From: Maribacter algicola
GTDB taxonomy: Bacteria > Bacteroidota > Bacteroidia > Flavobacteriales > Flavobacteriaceae
Length of the DNA stretch: 64,000 bases
Direction: 5' to 3'
NCBI RefSeq assembly: GCF_003933245.1
Contig: NZ_QUSX01000001.1
Coordinates: forward strand, 1,302,001 to 1,366,000
Part shown: positions 26,848 to 34,847 of the stretch, piece after piece
Layout of the letters: every line of letters begins with the position of its first letter
Numbering within the stretch: the first letter of the stretch is position 1
Position numbers and translations under genes: made by a program
Notes under the pieces: model-generated
Databases searched by the model: none
What the model was told of the DNA's origin: nothing
Seen by the model: only the letters and a program-made list of their open reading frames with translations

Positions 26848-27525
26848 CTACATCCTTTTTATACTTCCACCAAAAACAGTTTTCTCCTCCAATTTAGGTG
26901 GATTCCCATATACGAGTACTTCGCCGCCAGCCTTCACAGCAGCCTTCACATACTCGCTCGCATAAATTTCCGCACGGGAACCTGCATTCACATTGACCGT
27001 AGAGAATTTGGTCTTAAGTGATTTACCTTCGTAAACGCCTCCTGTATTAATTTGAACATCCTGTAAATTTGCAACACCTGTAGCTTTGACAATACCTCCT
27101 GAAACCGATTTTATCAAAAGTTGCTCCACCTCTGTTGAAACATTAACCTCTCCACCTTCTTGGGACTTCAATTCCAAAACATCCTGAACAATTATATTTT
27201 CAGAAGTAATCCTTGCATCCTCATTAACATCAATCACCATAATATCCTCTGTATAATACAAATCAACAAAGGTCTTATACCCACTAAAGAATTTGGTGAT
27301 TTGCATTCTTATCTTCAAGATACCATCATTGTTCACAATAGCAACCTTATCTGTATTTTCACCTGAAATGACGGCCTTATTTTCAGAAGACCGAATGAGT
27401 TTAATAGAAATCCCGTCAAACCCCTTCACCTCGGCAAACTTACCAAGACCAACAGATACCTTGCTTTCCTGTGCGCCTAAAGCGTTACCCAGAACAATAC
27501 TTAAAATTAAAATTAACTGCTTCAT
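26848..27525 (-). CDS. DUF2807 (head-GIN) periplasmic or surface protein
   Basis: 225 residues with signal peptide (MKQLILILSIVLGNALGAQ). The rest is a right-handed beta-helix-like series of short strands with regular Val/Ile positions and Gly turns (VLELKSQEGGEVNVSTEVEQLLIKSVSGGIVKATG, given here in two overlapping parts: VLELKSQEGGEVNV and LLIKSVSGGIVKATG), typical of the DUF2807 family. The family is common in Bacteroidota and has been annotated as putative autotransporter adhesin, without experimental support known to me. It is 73 bp downstream of rnr and 7 bp upstream of LysE. Confidence 0.8.
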   Translation of the reverse strand: MKQLILILSIVLGNALGAQESKVSVGLGKFAEVKGFDGISIKLIRSSENKAVISGENTDKVAIVNNDGILKIRMQITKFFSGYKTFVDLYYTEDIMVIDVNEDARITSENIIVQDVLELKSQEGGEVNVSTEVEQLLIKSVSGGIVKATGVANLQDVQINTGGVYEGKSLKTKFSTVNVNAGSRAEIYASEYVKAAVKAGGEVLVYGNPPKLEEKTVFGGSIKRM

Positions 27526-27598
27526 TTTTAAGGTTTCATACCCGATAAACGGAAATTGATTTTAAGCAATTCCATGAAACAAAATCCATTCCAAAAAG

Positions 27599-29788
27599 CT
27601 ATTCTTTCTTCCCTAATAAAGAAAAGTCCAAGTGTCTCTTAATCAAATCGGTACTCTTTACCATAACCACGACTTCATCCCCCAATTGATACATTTTCTT
27701 GGTCCGTTCCCCAATTATGGCATACTGCTTCTCATCAAAGATATAATAATCTCCCTTTATGTCTCTGATGCGCACCATACCTTCACATTTGTTCTCGATA
27801 ATCTCCACATAAATTCCCCACTCAGTAACACCACTGATGACACCCAAAAACTCTTGGTCCTTATGATCTTCCATAAACTTGATCTGCATGTACTTTATGG
27901 AATCCCTTTCTGCATTCGCGGCCAGTGCCTCCATATCGGAAGAATGTTTACACTTCTGTTCATATGTATCGGCCTTGACCGTATCCCCTCCATCCAAATA
28001 ATGCTGCAATAAGCGGTGAACCATAACATCAGGATATCTTCTGATAGGTGACGTAAAATGGGTATAATAATCAAAGGCCAATCCGTAATGTCCAATATTA
28101 TCGACCGTATAAACCGCCTTGCTCATGCTACGAATAGCAAGTGTATCTACTAAATTCTGCTCCTTTTGACCTTTTACATCTTCCAATAATTGGTTCAACG
28201 AAGCACTAATGGATTTCTTGTCCTTAAAATTAAGCTTATGACCAAACCTGGAGATAATTCCGTTCAACGCAATAAGCTTGTCCTCATCCGGGTCATCATG
28301 TACCCGATACACAAATGTTTTCTTGGGTTTTTGTTTTCCGATAAATTCCGCTACCTTTCTATTTGCCAATAACATAAATTCCTCAATAAGTTTATTGGCA
28401 TCTTTGGCTTCCTTAAAATATACCCCAATAGGTTCATTATTTTCATTCAAATTGAAGCGAACCTCTACCTTATCAAAAGAAATGGCCCCTTGTTTCATTC
28501 GCTTCTTTCGCATAATCTTTGCCAATTTGTCCATGGTCAACGTAGCCTCGACCACATCTTCACCAATCTGATAGGCCTTACCACGAATGGACACATGTTC
28601 CGGAATGTGCCCTGTACCGCTTTCAATAATATGTTGGGCCTCCTCATAAGCAAAACGTTCGTTCGAATTGATTACGGTACGGCCAAACCACTGATTTTTG
28701 ATTACAGCAGTAGTATCCAATTCAAAAATTGCAGAAAAGGTATATTTTTCCTCATTGGGACGCAACGAACAGGCATTATTGGAGAGCACCTCAGGCAACA
28801 TAGGTACCACGCGATCCACCAAGTAAACCGAAGTCGCCCTATCATATGCCTCATCATCAAGAATGGTATCCACTTCCAAGTAATGGGAAACATCGGCTAT
28901 ATGAATACCAATTTCATAGTTTCCATTTTGCAAAACCGTAAAAGAAAGCGCGTCATCAAAATCCTTGGCATCCTTAGGATCTATCGTAAAGGTCAATACG
29001 TCTCGCATATCCCTTCGTTTGGCAATCTCCTCTTTTTTAATGGTAGTATCCAGTCCATCGGCAAAACGTTGTACCTCGACAGGAAATTCATAGGGTAGCC
29101 CATATTCGGCCAAAATGGAATGTATCTCCGTATTGTGTTCACCGGGGATCCCTAAAACTTCGGCAATCTTTCCATAGGGAGAATCTACACCATCCGGCCA
29201 ATCCAAAAGTTCCACAATGACCTTCTCCCCATCCTTGGCTCCATTAAGATTTTCTTTGGTAATGAAGATATCGGTATACATTCTAAAATCGGAGGGACGC
29301 ACAAAAGCAAAGGTTTTTTGCATGTCCACGACTCCTACAAAGGTGCTTTTATGACGCTCCAAAACACGAACGATCTCACCTTCCAGTTTTTTGCTTTTCT
29401 TCCTGGGATAGATATACACTTCCACCACATCTTTATGAAAAGCCTTGTTTAACTTATTAAAAGGGACAAAAACATCGTCGTCCATCCCTTCCACAACAAT
29501 ATAGGCGTTCCCTCGTCCGGTTACATCCACGGTACCTGTATGATAGGTTTTAACATCTTCCAATACTTGATAACTACCCCTAGAAACTTCCCGAATGCGT
29601 TTTTTTTCCTTTAATTGGGCTAATCTCTGAATCAATGTATTCCTATCATGGGCATCAGTAATTCCTATTTTTGCGGCAATTTGTTTGTAGTTGAAACTTT
29701 TGCTTGGTTCCTTCTCCAAAACAGTAAAAATCCCTTTGGTAATTTCGTTCTTCCTGTGATTTCTACTCTTCTTATTTTTTTTCGACAT
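27599..29788 (-). CDS. rnr: Ribonuclease R
   Basis: 729 residues, ATG at 29788. Order: N-terminal basic tail and winged-helix part (residues 1-80), cold-shock/OB domains (about 80-240), RNB catalytic domain starting near 265 with TIDPKDAKDFDDALS, in which Asp270, Asp273/276 and Asp278/279 form the Mg2+ site, HYGLAFDYYTHFTSPIRRYPD (split: HYGLAFDYYTHFTSPIRRY) near 585, and a C-terminal S1 domain (about 640-725, FLGVISGVTEWGIYVEI). It degrades structured RNA 3' to 5' and takes part in rRNA and mRNA turnover. It is read away from the large A/T-rich gap at 29789-30576. Confidence 0.96.
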   Translation of the reverse strand: MSKKNKKSRNHRKNEITKGIFTVLEKEPSKSFNYKQIAAKIGITDAHDRNTLIQRLAQLKEKKRIREVSRGSYQVLEDVKTYHTGTVDVTGRGNAYIVVEGMDDDVFVPFNKLNKAFHKDVVEVYIYPRKKSKKLEGEIVRVLERHKSTFVGVVDMQKTFAFVRPSDFRMYTDIFITKENLNGAKDGEKVIVELLDWPDGVDSPYGKIAEVLGIPGEHNTEIHSILAEYGLPYEFPVEVQRFADGLDTTIKKEEIAKRRDMRDVLTFTIDPKDAKDFDDALSFTVLQNGNYEIGIHIADVSHYLEVDTILDDEAYDRATSVYLVDRVVPMLPEVLSNNACSLRPNEEKYTFSAIFELDTTAVIKNQWFGRTVINSNERFAYEEAQHIIESGTGHIPEHVSIRGKAYQIGEDVVEATLTMDKLAKIMRKKRMKQGAISFDKVEVRFNLNENNEPIGVYFKEAKDANKLIEEFMLLANRKVAEFIGKQKPKKTFVYRVHDDPDEDKLIALNGIISRFGHKLNFKDKKSISASLNQLLEDVKGQKEQNLVDTLAIRSMSKAVYTVDNIGHYGLAFDYYTHFTSPIRRYPDVMVHRLLQHYLDGGDTVKADTYEQKCKHSSDMEALAANAERDSIKYMQIKFMEDHKDQEFLGVISGVTEWGIYVEIIENKCEGMVRIRDIKGDYYIFDEKQYAIIGERTKKMYQLGDEVVVMVKSTDLIKRHLDFSLLGKKE

Positions 29789-30576
29789 TAAAGTTTCTGT
29801 TTATTCGCCAAGCCTATGGCAGATAACCAAGGCTTATCCTGAAATTGTAAATTTCCTTCTAAGAATAATACGTTTAATTCCCTTAGATAGTTTACCGGAA
29901 AATTACGAATTATAATCCAGTAGCGCGTGTTCGTCTGAAATCATAGTTGTTATCAACATATATTATATATCTTTTTTTTCTTTTTGAAATTTTTAAAAAA
30001 AATGGTGATTATGATAGGGTGTTAATAACTGGTAAAACTATTTTCTATAATTCTTGATTTTGTTAAATACAAATAGTTATTGACATACTATGAGTATTTG
30101 ACTATTCTAAAAATCAGTCTTTTAAAAAAGTTATTAAAATGGGTTCATAACCCATTTAAACATTCATTTTTTGATAAATTAATGTAAAGATAATGTTAAC
30201 TACAAGTTCTGTTTATTTAAAAAGAGACTTACAGTTTATAATATTTTTTTTCGCTTTTTTCCTGGAAGGATTGTAATGGATATATCTAAGATGTAATGCA
30301 AATTTTAATTTGCATTTTTTTCAACAACTTATGAGTACATAAACTGTGAAATACACCTACTAATGAACGAAGATGAGCTGATATTTAAAAATCTTTGTTG
30401 TATACATATCATTTTTTGTGGTCACCATTTGTTAATTGTACCTTTATAGTCGTTCCCCAGACGCTTACAATAAAAGATTTATTAATAAACTGTATGATGG
30501 GATATACCATAATATTCTAGAGTACCTCCGGGATTAATATTGTTGAATTCCCAGTGAACTTATAAATAATTGAAAA
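29789..30576. other. 788-bp A/T-rich intergenic region, candidate replication origin (oriC)
   Basis: No gene fits here. It lies between divergent rnr and rpiB and contains one near-consensus DnaA box TTATCAACA (29950-29958) and weaker ones (TTATTAACA on the minus strand at about 30020, TTATTGACA near 30077, TTTTCAACA near 30317). Two perfect palindromes occur: AAATGGGTT-CAT-AACCCATTT (30137-30157) and ATGCAAATT-TT-AATTTGCAT (30296-30315). Long A/T runs near 29960-30000 and 30240-30260 could melt. parS sites are 5-7 kb away, and coding-strand base bias shifts from C-rich (plus-strand gene at 24.6 kb) to G-rich (rpiB) across it. No consensus TTATCCACA cluster is present, so this is a candidate only. 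Confidence 0.4.
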
Positions 30577-31008
30577 ATGAAAATAGCTATAGGAAACGAC
30601 CATGCCGGTACGGATTACAAACTTGCCGTTATAGGTCTCTTACGATCTATGGACATTGAAGTGGTCAACTATGGAACTGATGGATCCGACAGTGTTGATT
30701 ACCCTGATTTTGTACATCCCGTTGCCCAAGATGTGGAAGATGGCAAAGTGGATTATGGTATTATTATCTGTGGTAGCGGAAACGGGGCTTCCATGACGGC
30801 CAATAAACATCAAAAGGTTAGGGCGGCATTATGCTGGACCAAGGAAATAGTGGAATTGGCCCGTGAACACAACAATGCAAATATCTTAAGTCTTCCGGCA
30901 CGGTACATAGCCTTACAGCAAGCACTTGAAATGGTAGAAGTTTTCTTAAAAACACCTTTTGCCGGTGGAAGGCACGAACGACGGATCGATAAGATTCCTT
31001 GTAGCTAG
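30577..31008 (+). CDS. rpiB: Ribose 5-phosphate isomerase B
   Basis: 143 residues. N-terminal MKIAIGNDHAGTDYK, the conserved SVDYPDF, the catalytic loop IICGSGNGASMTANK (Cys65) and late motif NNANILSLPARYI match RpiB/LacAB. The common GTGIG form of the loop is GSGNG here. It interconverts ribose 5-phosphate and ribulose 5-phosphate in the pentose phosphate pathway. The CDF gene begins 11 bp after its stop, so the two are likely co-transcribed. Confidence 0.92.
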   Translation: MKIAIGNDHAGTDYKLAVIGLLRSMDIEVVNYGTDGSDSVDYPDFVHPVAQDVEDGKVDYGIIICGSGNGASMTANKHQKVRAALCWTKEIVELAREHNNANILSLPARYIALQQALEMVEVFLKTPFAGGRHERRIDKIPCS

Positions 31009-31019
31009 CAAATAGGTCC

Positions 31020-31940
31020 ATGGGTCACGCGCACCATCATCATACGCACGGAAATTCCCATCCAAAGGTAACGGGCAAGAACCTTGTAATTTCAATTTTA
31101 CTGAATATTCTTATTACCGCCACGCAGGTGGTTGGGGGAATCATATCTGGTAGTCTCTCTTTATTATCCGATGCATTGCACAACTTTAGCGATGTATTAT
31201 CCCTGATTGTTAGTTATATAGCAATCGTTCTTTCAAAAAGAAAAGCATCGGCCACAAAAACATTTGGATATAAAAGGGCTGAAATTATTGCCGCTTTTGT
31301 AAACTCCGCTACGTTGATCGTAGTGGCCGTTTTGTTGATAAAGGAAGCCATCGAGCGATTTATACATCCGCAAGAAGTGGAATCCAACTTGGTCATTTGG
31401 CTCTCTATATTGGGTATAGCCGCCAATGGTTTCAGTGTGCTGCTCATAAAAAAAGATTCGGATAAAAACATGAACATGAAATCTGCTTATCTGCATTTAC
31501 TGACGGATATGTTGGCTTCCGTGGTGGTGTTGATAGGTGGTTTGTTGATGAAGTTCTACGAAATCTATTGGGTAGACCCCGTATTGACACTCATAATTGC
31601 ACTATACCTTGTGTATATGGGCTTTGACCTCTTAAAGGATTCCACGCGCGTGTTAATGTTGTTTGCGCCAAATACCATTCAGGTACAACATATCGTGGAT
31701 ACTATAATGCAAATAAAATCGGTTAAGAACGTACATCATGTGCATATTTGGCAATTGAATGAAAATCAAATTCATTTGGAGGCACATATTGATTTTTCAG
31801 AGGATATAAAACTTTCCGAATTCGATTCAATTCTTGAGGAAATTGAAGAACTGGTATATCACAAGCATAATATCAATCACATAAATATTCAACCGGAATA
31901 TGGTAAGTGTGATATCAAACATGTGATCGTTCAGGATTAA
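31020..31940 (+). CDS. Cation diffusion facilitator (Zn2+/Co2+/Cd2+ exporter)
   Basis: 306 residues. His-rich start (MGHAHHHHTHGNSH), then six membrane segments. Metal site: SDALHNFSD in helix 2 (Asp51, Asp58 and His54 region) and HLLTD in helix 5. The C-terminal cytoplasmic domain (about 215-306) has the alpha-beta ferredoxin-like fold with VHHVHIWQL. It moves divalent metal out of the cytoplasm in exchange for protons; Zn2+ is the most likely ion given the D/H site. Pairing with rpiB looks like shared transcription without obvious metabolic link. Confidence 0.92.
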   Translation: MGHAHHHHTHGNSHPKVTGKNLVISILLNILITATQVVGGIISGSLSLLSDALHNFSDVLSLIVSYIAIVLSKRKASATKTFGYKRAEIIAAFVNSATLIVVAVLLIKEAIERFIHPQEVESNLVIWLSILGIAANGFSVLLIKKDSDKNMNMKSAYLHLLTDMLASVVVLIGGLLMKFYEIYWVDPVLTLIIALYLVYMGFDLLKDSTRVLMLFAPNTIQVQHIVDTIMQIKSVKNVHHVHIWQLNENQIHLEAHIDFSEDIKLSEFDSILEEIEELVYHKHNINHINIQPEYGKCDIKHVIVQD

Positions 31941-32042
31941 CTCTAAAATTGATTGTATTGGTGCCGCTAAAATGCTTTATAATCCTGGGCTTACTCAAAT
32001 AGAATGTTTTTTAGAATTTAAAGAGTAATTTTCTGATTTTTA

Positions 32043-32050
32043 TAGGTTTG
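32043..32050 (+). promoter_or_regulatory. -7 element before PH-domain gene
   Basis: TAGGTTTG, exact TAnnTTTG match, 30 bp upstream of the ATG at 32081. No clear -33 box. Confidence 0.45.
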
Positions 32051-32080
32051 TGCAATGCTTTACAGTAAATTTCTTATTCA

Positions 32081-32506
32081 ATGAAAACGTATAAATCAAA
32101 AATCAGTTGGGGGCTTTTGGTCGTTCCTATGCTCCTCTTTCTAGGAATCATAGTATCTATGATATTGAAGGGTGAAGAACCGTCAGGCATACTAACTACT
32201 TCCGGTATCCTTCTAGCCGTATGCTTGTTTATTTTATATCTGCTGATGAATACGGAATATGGCATGGATGCCGATACCCTGTATGTAAAAAGCGGTTTTG
32301 TGTACAGAAAGCACCTGGATATTTCAAGAATTACTTCCGTAAAAAAGGCGAAGAATATTTTTTCAGCTCCAGCGGCATCCTTGGATAGAATACAACTTAC
32401 CTATGACAAATTTGGGGTTTTGGTGTTATCTCCCAAGGATAAGGAAAATTTCGTAAAGGATTTGGTCGTAATAAACCCCAATATAAAAGACTATGTGAAC
32501 CCATGA
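32081..32506 (+). CDS. Small membrane protein with bacterial PH domain
   Basis: 141 residues. Two membrane helices (about 10-28 and 39-57) are followed by a PH-like domain (about 60-141: YGMDADTLYVKSGFVYRKHLDISRITSVKKAK, read here as YGMDADTLYVKSGF and HLDISRITSVKKAK, then LDRIQLTYDKFGVLVLSPKD). The same layout is found in YyaB-like proteins. Function unknown. Its stop overlaps the next start as ATGA, pointing to translational coupling with the acetyltransferase. Confidence 0.75.
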   Translation: MKTYKSKISWGLLVVPMLLFLGIIVSMILKGEEPSGILTTSGILLAVCLFILYLLMNTEYGMDADTLYVKSGFVYRKHLDISRITSVKKAKNIFSAPAASLDRIQLTYDKFGVLVLSPKDKENFVKDLVVINPNIKDYVNP

Positions 32507-32943
32507 ACATATCGATAAAAAGATTCAATGAATTGGAGACTTCTGAACTCTATGGAGTATTGCAACTGCGAAGTGAGGTATTTGTGGTTGAACAGGACTG
32601 CGTATATCAGGACTTGGACGGTAAGGATGAAAAGGCACTTCACGTCATTGGAAAAAAAGATGAAGAAATCGTTGCCTACACCCGTGTGTTCGCACCGGGC
32701 GATTACTTTGCCGAGGCCAGTATTGGTAGGGTAGTAGTCAAACAGAGTCAACGGAAATATGGGTATGGCAAGCTGATTATGGAAGCCTCCATAAAGGAGG
32801 TTGAGGAAAAATTGGGCACAAAAACCATTCGAATTTCCGCACAGACCTACTTGTTAAAATTTTACAGTTCCCTAGGTTTTACCCCGGAAGGAGCTGAGTA
32901 TTTGGAAGATGGCATACCGCATGTTTCTATGGTGAGAAAGTAA
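32503..32943 (+). CDS. ElaA-like GNAT acetyltransferase
   Basis: 146 residues, start overlapping the PH-domain gene by 4 bp. The ElaA signature LQLRSEVFVVEQDCVYQDLDG lies near residues 20-40 (read as LQLRSEVFVVEQ and YQDLDGKD), followed by the acetyl-CoA loop SIGRVVVKQSQRKYGYGKLIM. The substrate is unknown; the family is used in genome annotation without a defined target. Terminator at 32952-32970. Confidence 0.87.
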   Translation: MNISIKRFNELETSELYGVLQLRSEVFVVEQDCVYQDLDGKDEKALHVIGKKDEEIVAYTRVFAPGDYFAEASIGRVVVKQSQRKYGYGKLIMEASIKEVEEKLGTKTIRISAQTYLLKFYSSLGFTPEGAEYLEDGIPHVSMVRK

Positions 32944-32951
32944 TATTATAT

Positions 32952-32977
32952 GGGCGGATTCAATCCGCCCTTTGTTA
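32952..32977 (+). terminator. Terminator after ElaA-like gene
   Basis: 7- to 9-bp G/C-rich stem (GGGCGGA with TCCGCCC) followed by TTTGTTATTT. The T run is interrupted, so strength is uncertain; it also sits between convergent genes. Confidence 0.6.
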
Positions 32978-32978
32978 T

Positions 32979-33617
32979 TTACACATTGAATAAAAACGGA
33001 CACTTTTGAATATAGCGCTCATCATCCAATTGGCCGATAAGGAAATCGGCCAAATCCGTAGCGCTAATCTTATGCCCATCACAGTTTTTCAAATTAACTC
33101 CAACACGAAATTTTTCATCGGTTTGAATAATCATTGGCAGCCGAACCAAGGTCCAATCTACACCCTCCTGAGAAGCCAAATATGCATATTCTTCCTGTCT
33201 ATTTTTAGTTGTGTCGGGAAAGTTTTCGTACATCCATTGGGTCGCATAGCTCGTTTTTTCATCCTTTTTATCAAAGCGGGTATCCACATTTATTCCAGTG
33301 ACCACTATGTATCTTTTCAGATTGTTTTTGAGCAAGGCCTTTACAATATTCTTACTGGCATCGTTAAAAATAGGAGGTTCCCCTTTAGGCTGTCCCAAGG
33401 TGCTGATTATTGTTTGGCATCCATCAATTAAATTCAAAATGGAATTATAATCCCTGGCATCGCCCTGTACCACTTCAACTAATGGGTTCGTGAAACAATG
33501 TTTTTCTGGATTTCTGACCAAGAGTTTTATAGGTATTTCCAGTTCTAAAAGCCTTTTTACCAAATAGGCACCCGATTTACCTGTACCGCCGATAACGGCA
33601 ATTTTATGTTTAATCAT
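32979..33617 (-). CDS. NAD(P)-binding protein of atypical SDR type
   Basis: 212 residues from ATG at 33617 (a TTG 24 bp upstream is less likely). The N-terminal nucleotide-binding motif is IAVIGGTGKSGAYLVKRL with LLVRNPEK at strand 2, then VVQGDARDYNSI and TIISTLGQPKGE, the atypical SDR (NAD(P)H-binding, PF13460-like) pattern. The active-site Tyr-x3-Lys of classical SDRs is absent. It could be a flavin or quinone reductase or a sensor; the sequence does not tell. It converges with the acetyltransferase gene. Confidence 0.82.
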   Translation of the reverse strand: MIKHKIAVIGGTGKSGAYLVKRLLELEIPIKLLVRNPEKHCFTNPLVEVVQGDARDYNSILNLIDGCQTIISTLGQPKGEPPIFNDASKNIVKALLKNNLKRYIVVTGINVDTRFDKKDEKTSYATQWMYENFPDTTKNRQEEYAYLASQEGVDWTLVRLPMIIQTDEKFRVGVNLKNCDGHKISATDLADFLIGQLDDERYIQKCPFLFNV

Positions 33618-33732
33618 GATTTTCTTTATAAAATGAAACAATAGAAGTTTTGACCCGGAAATGGGGTCTACTGTTTAAATCCGAAGAAGGATTTGTGCTA
33701 TTTTATAAAGAGATTCTAATACCTAAATATAT

Positions 33733-33756
33733 AAAAAAGGCACGCAAACGCGTGCC
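33733..33756 (-). terminator. Terminator after the nuclease-like gene
   Basis: 7-bp stem GGCACGC-loop AAAC-GCGTGCC (33739-33756) followed on the minus strand by six T (33738-33733). It closes the unit 33786-36074. Confidence 0.8.
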
Positions 33757-33785
33757 AATATTTTCTAAATACCGAATTTTTATAA

Positions 33786-34160
33786 TTAAATCTTGATTGG
33801 TTCCTTATTACTAAGGTTGATATCCTCCAACATGGTGTCCGTAAACTTATAGTGACCCCTAGTGGTTATGATTCTAAATCGGTTGGAATTCATCCTGCTC
33901 AAGGTATCCAGGAACAGCCATTTGGTTTTTAACAAACGGGGTTTTTCGGATTTTAGGCTGATGTCGAAAAAGTACTTTCGCCCATTTTTAACAGCAACAA
34001 TGTCCGGCGTTATTTTATCGTCGGCACCCTTTCTACTATAGGATTTTGGCTTTTCGTAGCCTTCCAAATCTGCCTTAATATTTTCAAAGCCCGTGGCCTC
34101 CAAATGATGTATCGATTTCTCTAAAAATTCCGTGTTTTCTGACTTGTCTAGTTGTATCAT
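33786..34160 (-). CDS. Small protein with possible restriction-endonuclease-like fold
   Basis: 124 residues. The core TPDIVAVKNGRKYFFDISLK has the shape of a PD-(D/E)XK nuclease (PD, then beta hairpin with FFD-x-S-x-K), but the second acidic position is Asp followed by Ile-Ser-Leu-Lys, so the motif is degenerate. A late region ITTRGHYKFT is typical of small archaeal-like or Bacteroidota proteins I recall only vaguely. It lies 69 bp downstream of the restriction-methylation pair, on the same strand, and ends at a strong terminator. It may be an accessory or silenced nuclease; I am not sure. Confidence 0.5.
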   Translation of the reverse strand: MIQLDKSENTEFLEKSIHHLEATGFENIKADLEGYEKPKSYSRKGADDKITPDIVAVKNGRKYFFDISLKSEKPRLLKTKWLFLDTLSRMNSNRFRIITTRGHYKFTDTMLEDINLSNKEPIKI

Positions 34161-34229
34161 AACTAGTAATATAACAAAAAACAGGAGAAATCCAAGAATT
34201 AGACCTTGATTAACAGGTTTTTAACTGTA

Positions 34230-34838
34230 TTATACAAGTGTTTTGGCAATTCCATGGGTTACTAGAAAATCTAATTTCAAGATCAGATTGAACGGTTGTT
34301 CCGCCTTGTTGTTTTTAGAGTGGTACAAATAACCCGCCTTTTTTGGGTTCAATTCCCTCACCTCCAACTTTCCATGAGGAAGCGAACCATGTTGATAATA
34401 ATCCAATAATGAATTTCTTGTCACACCCATTGCCTCCAAAAAGGCCACCAATTTTTTTCGGTTTACAAAAGTGATTTTGCACGAAGTATACTTGGCAGGC
34501 TCATCTTCATAAATGGCGGTTACCAAAGCATAGAAATCGGTCTTTTTAGAGCTATCAAAAAGCCACCCCTCCTTTAGCGCACCTTTTTTTAGATAATGAA
34601 GCTCAAAAGCAAAGGTGGGCAGGTCCTCATTGATATAATCCAATTGGGCCTTTTCATCTACCAAAAAGGTTTCTTGGGTTGTTCTATGTTTAAAGATTAC
34701 ATCTACGCCCTGCAGTTGTTCCTGTATGTTATGAATCCGCTCAAAAAGGTAATGCTTCAAGTATTGTGAATAATAGGTATCCAACAATTCCGAGAGTCTT
34801 TTTTCCTTTCCAAGGTCAGATGTAAAAGCACTCTTCAC
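34230..34838 (-). CDS. Putative type II restriction endonuclease (PD-(D/E)XK)
   Basis: 202 residues. Residues 44-63 hold GVDVIF, then 12 residues, then LVDEKAQ: Asp46 and the Asp61/Glu62-Lys63 pair match the PD-(D/E)XK catalytic pattern. The gene starts 9 bp after the C5-methyltransferase stop, as usual for type II systems with the methylase first. The rest of the protein shows no family I can name. Specificity is unknown. If active, it cuts DNA not modified by its neighbour. It could also be another kind of PD-(D/E)XK protein. Confidence 0.6.
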   Translation of the reverse strand: MKSAFTSDLGKEKRLSELLDTYYSQYLKHYLFERIHNIQEQLQGVDVIFKHRTTQETFLVDEKAQLDYINEDLPTFAFELHYLKKGALKEGWLFDSSKKTDFYALVTAIYEDEPAKYTSCKITFVNRKKLVAFLEAMGVTRNSLLDYYQHGSLPHGKLEVRELNPKKAGYLYHSKNNKAEQPFNLILKLDFLVTHGIAKTLV

Positions 34839-34847
34839 AACAAGGAT

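Noticed and set aside
30391..30405. TTGTTGTA in the rnr-rpiB gap as a third copy of the T9SS motif
   Set aside because: Only one half is present; the second half at the 12-base spacing does not match.
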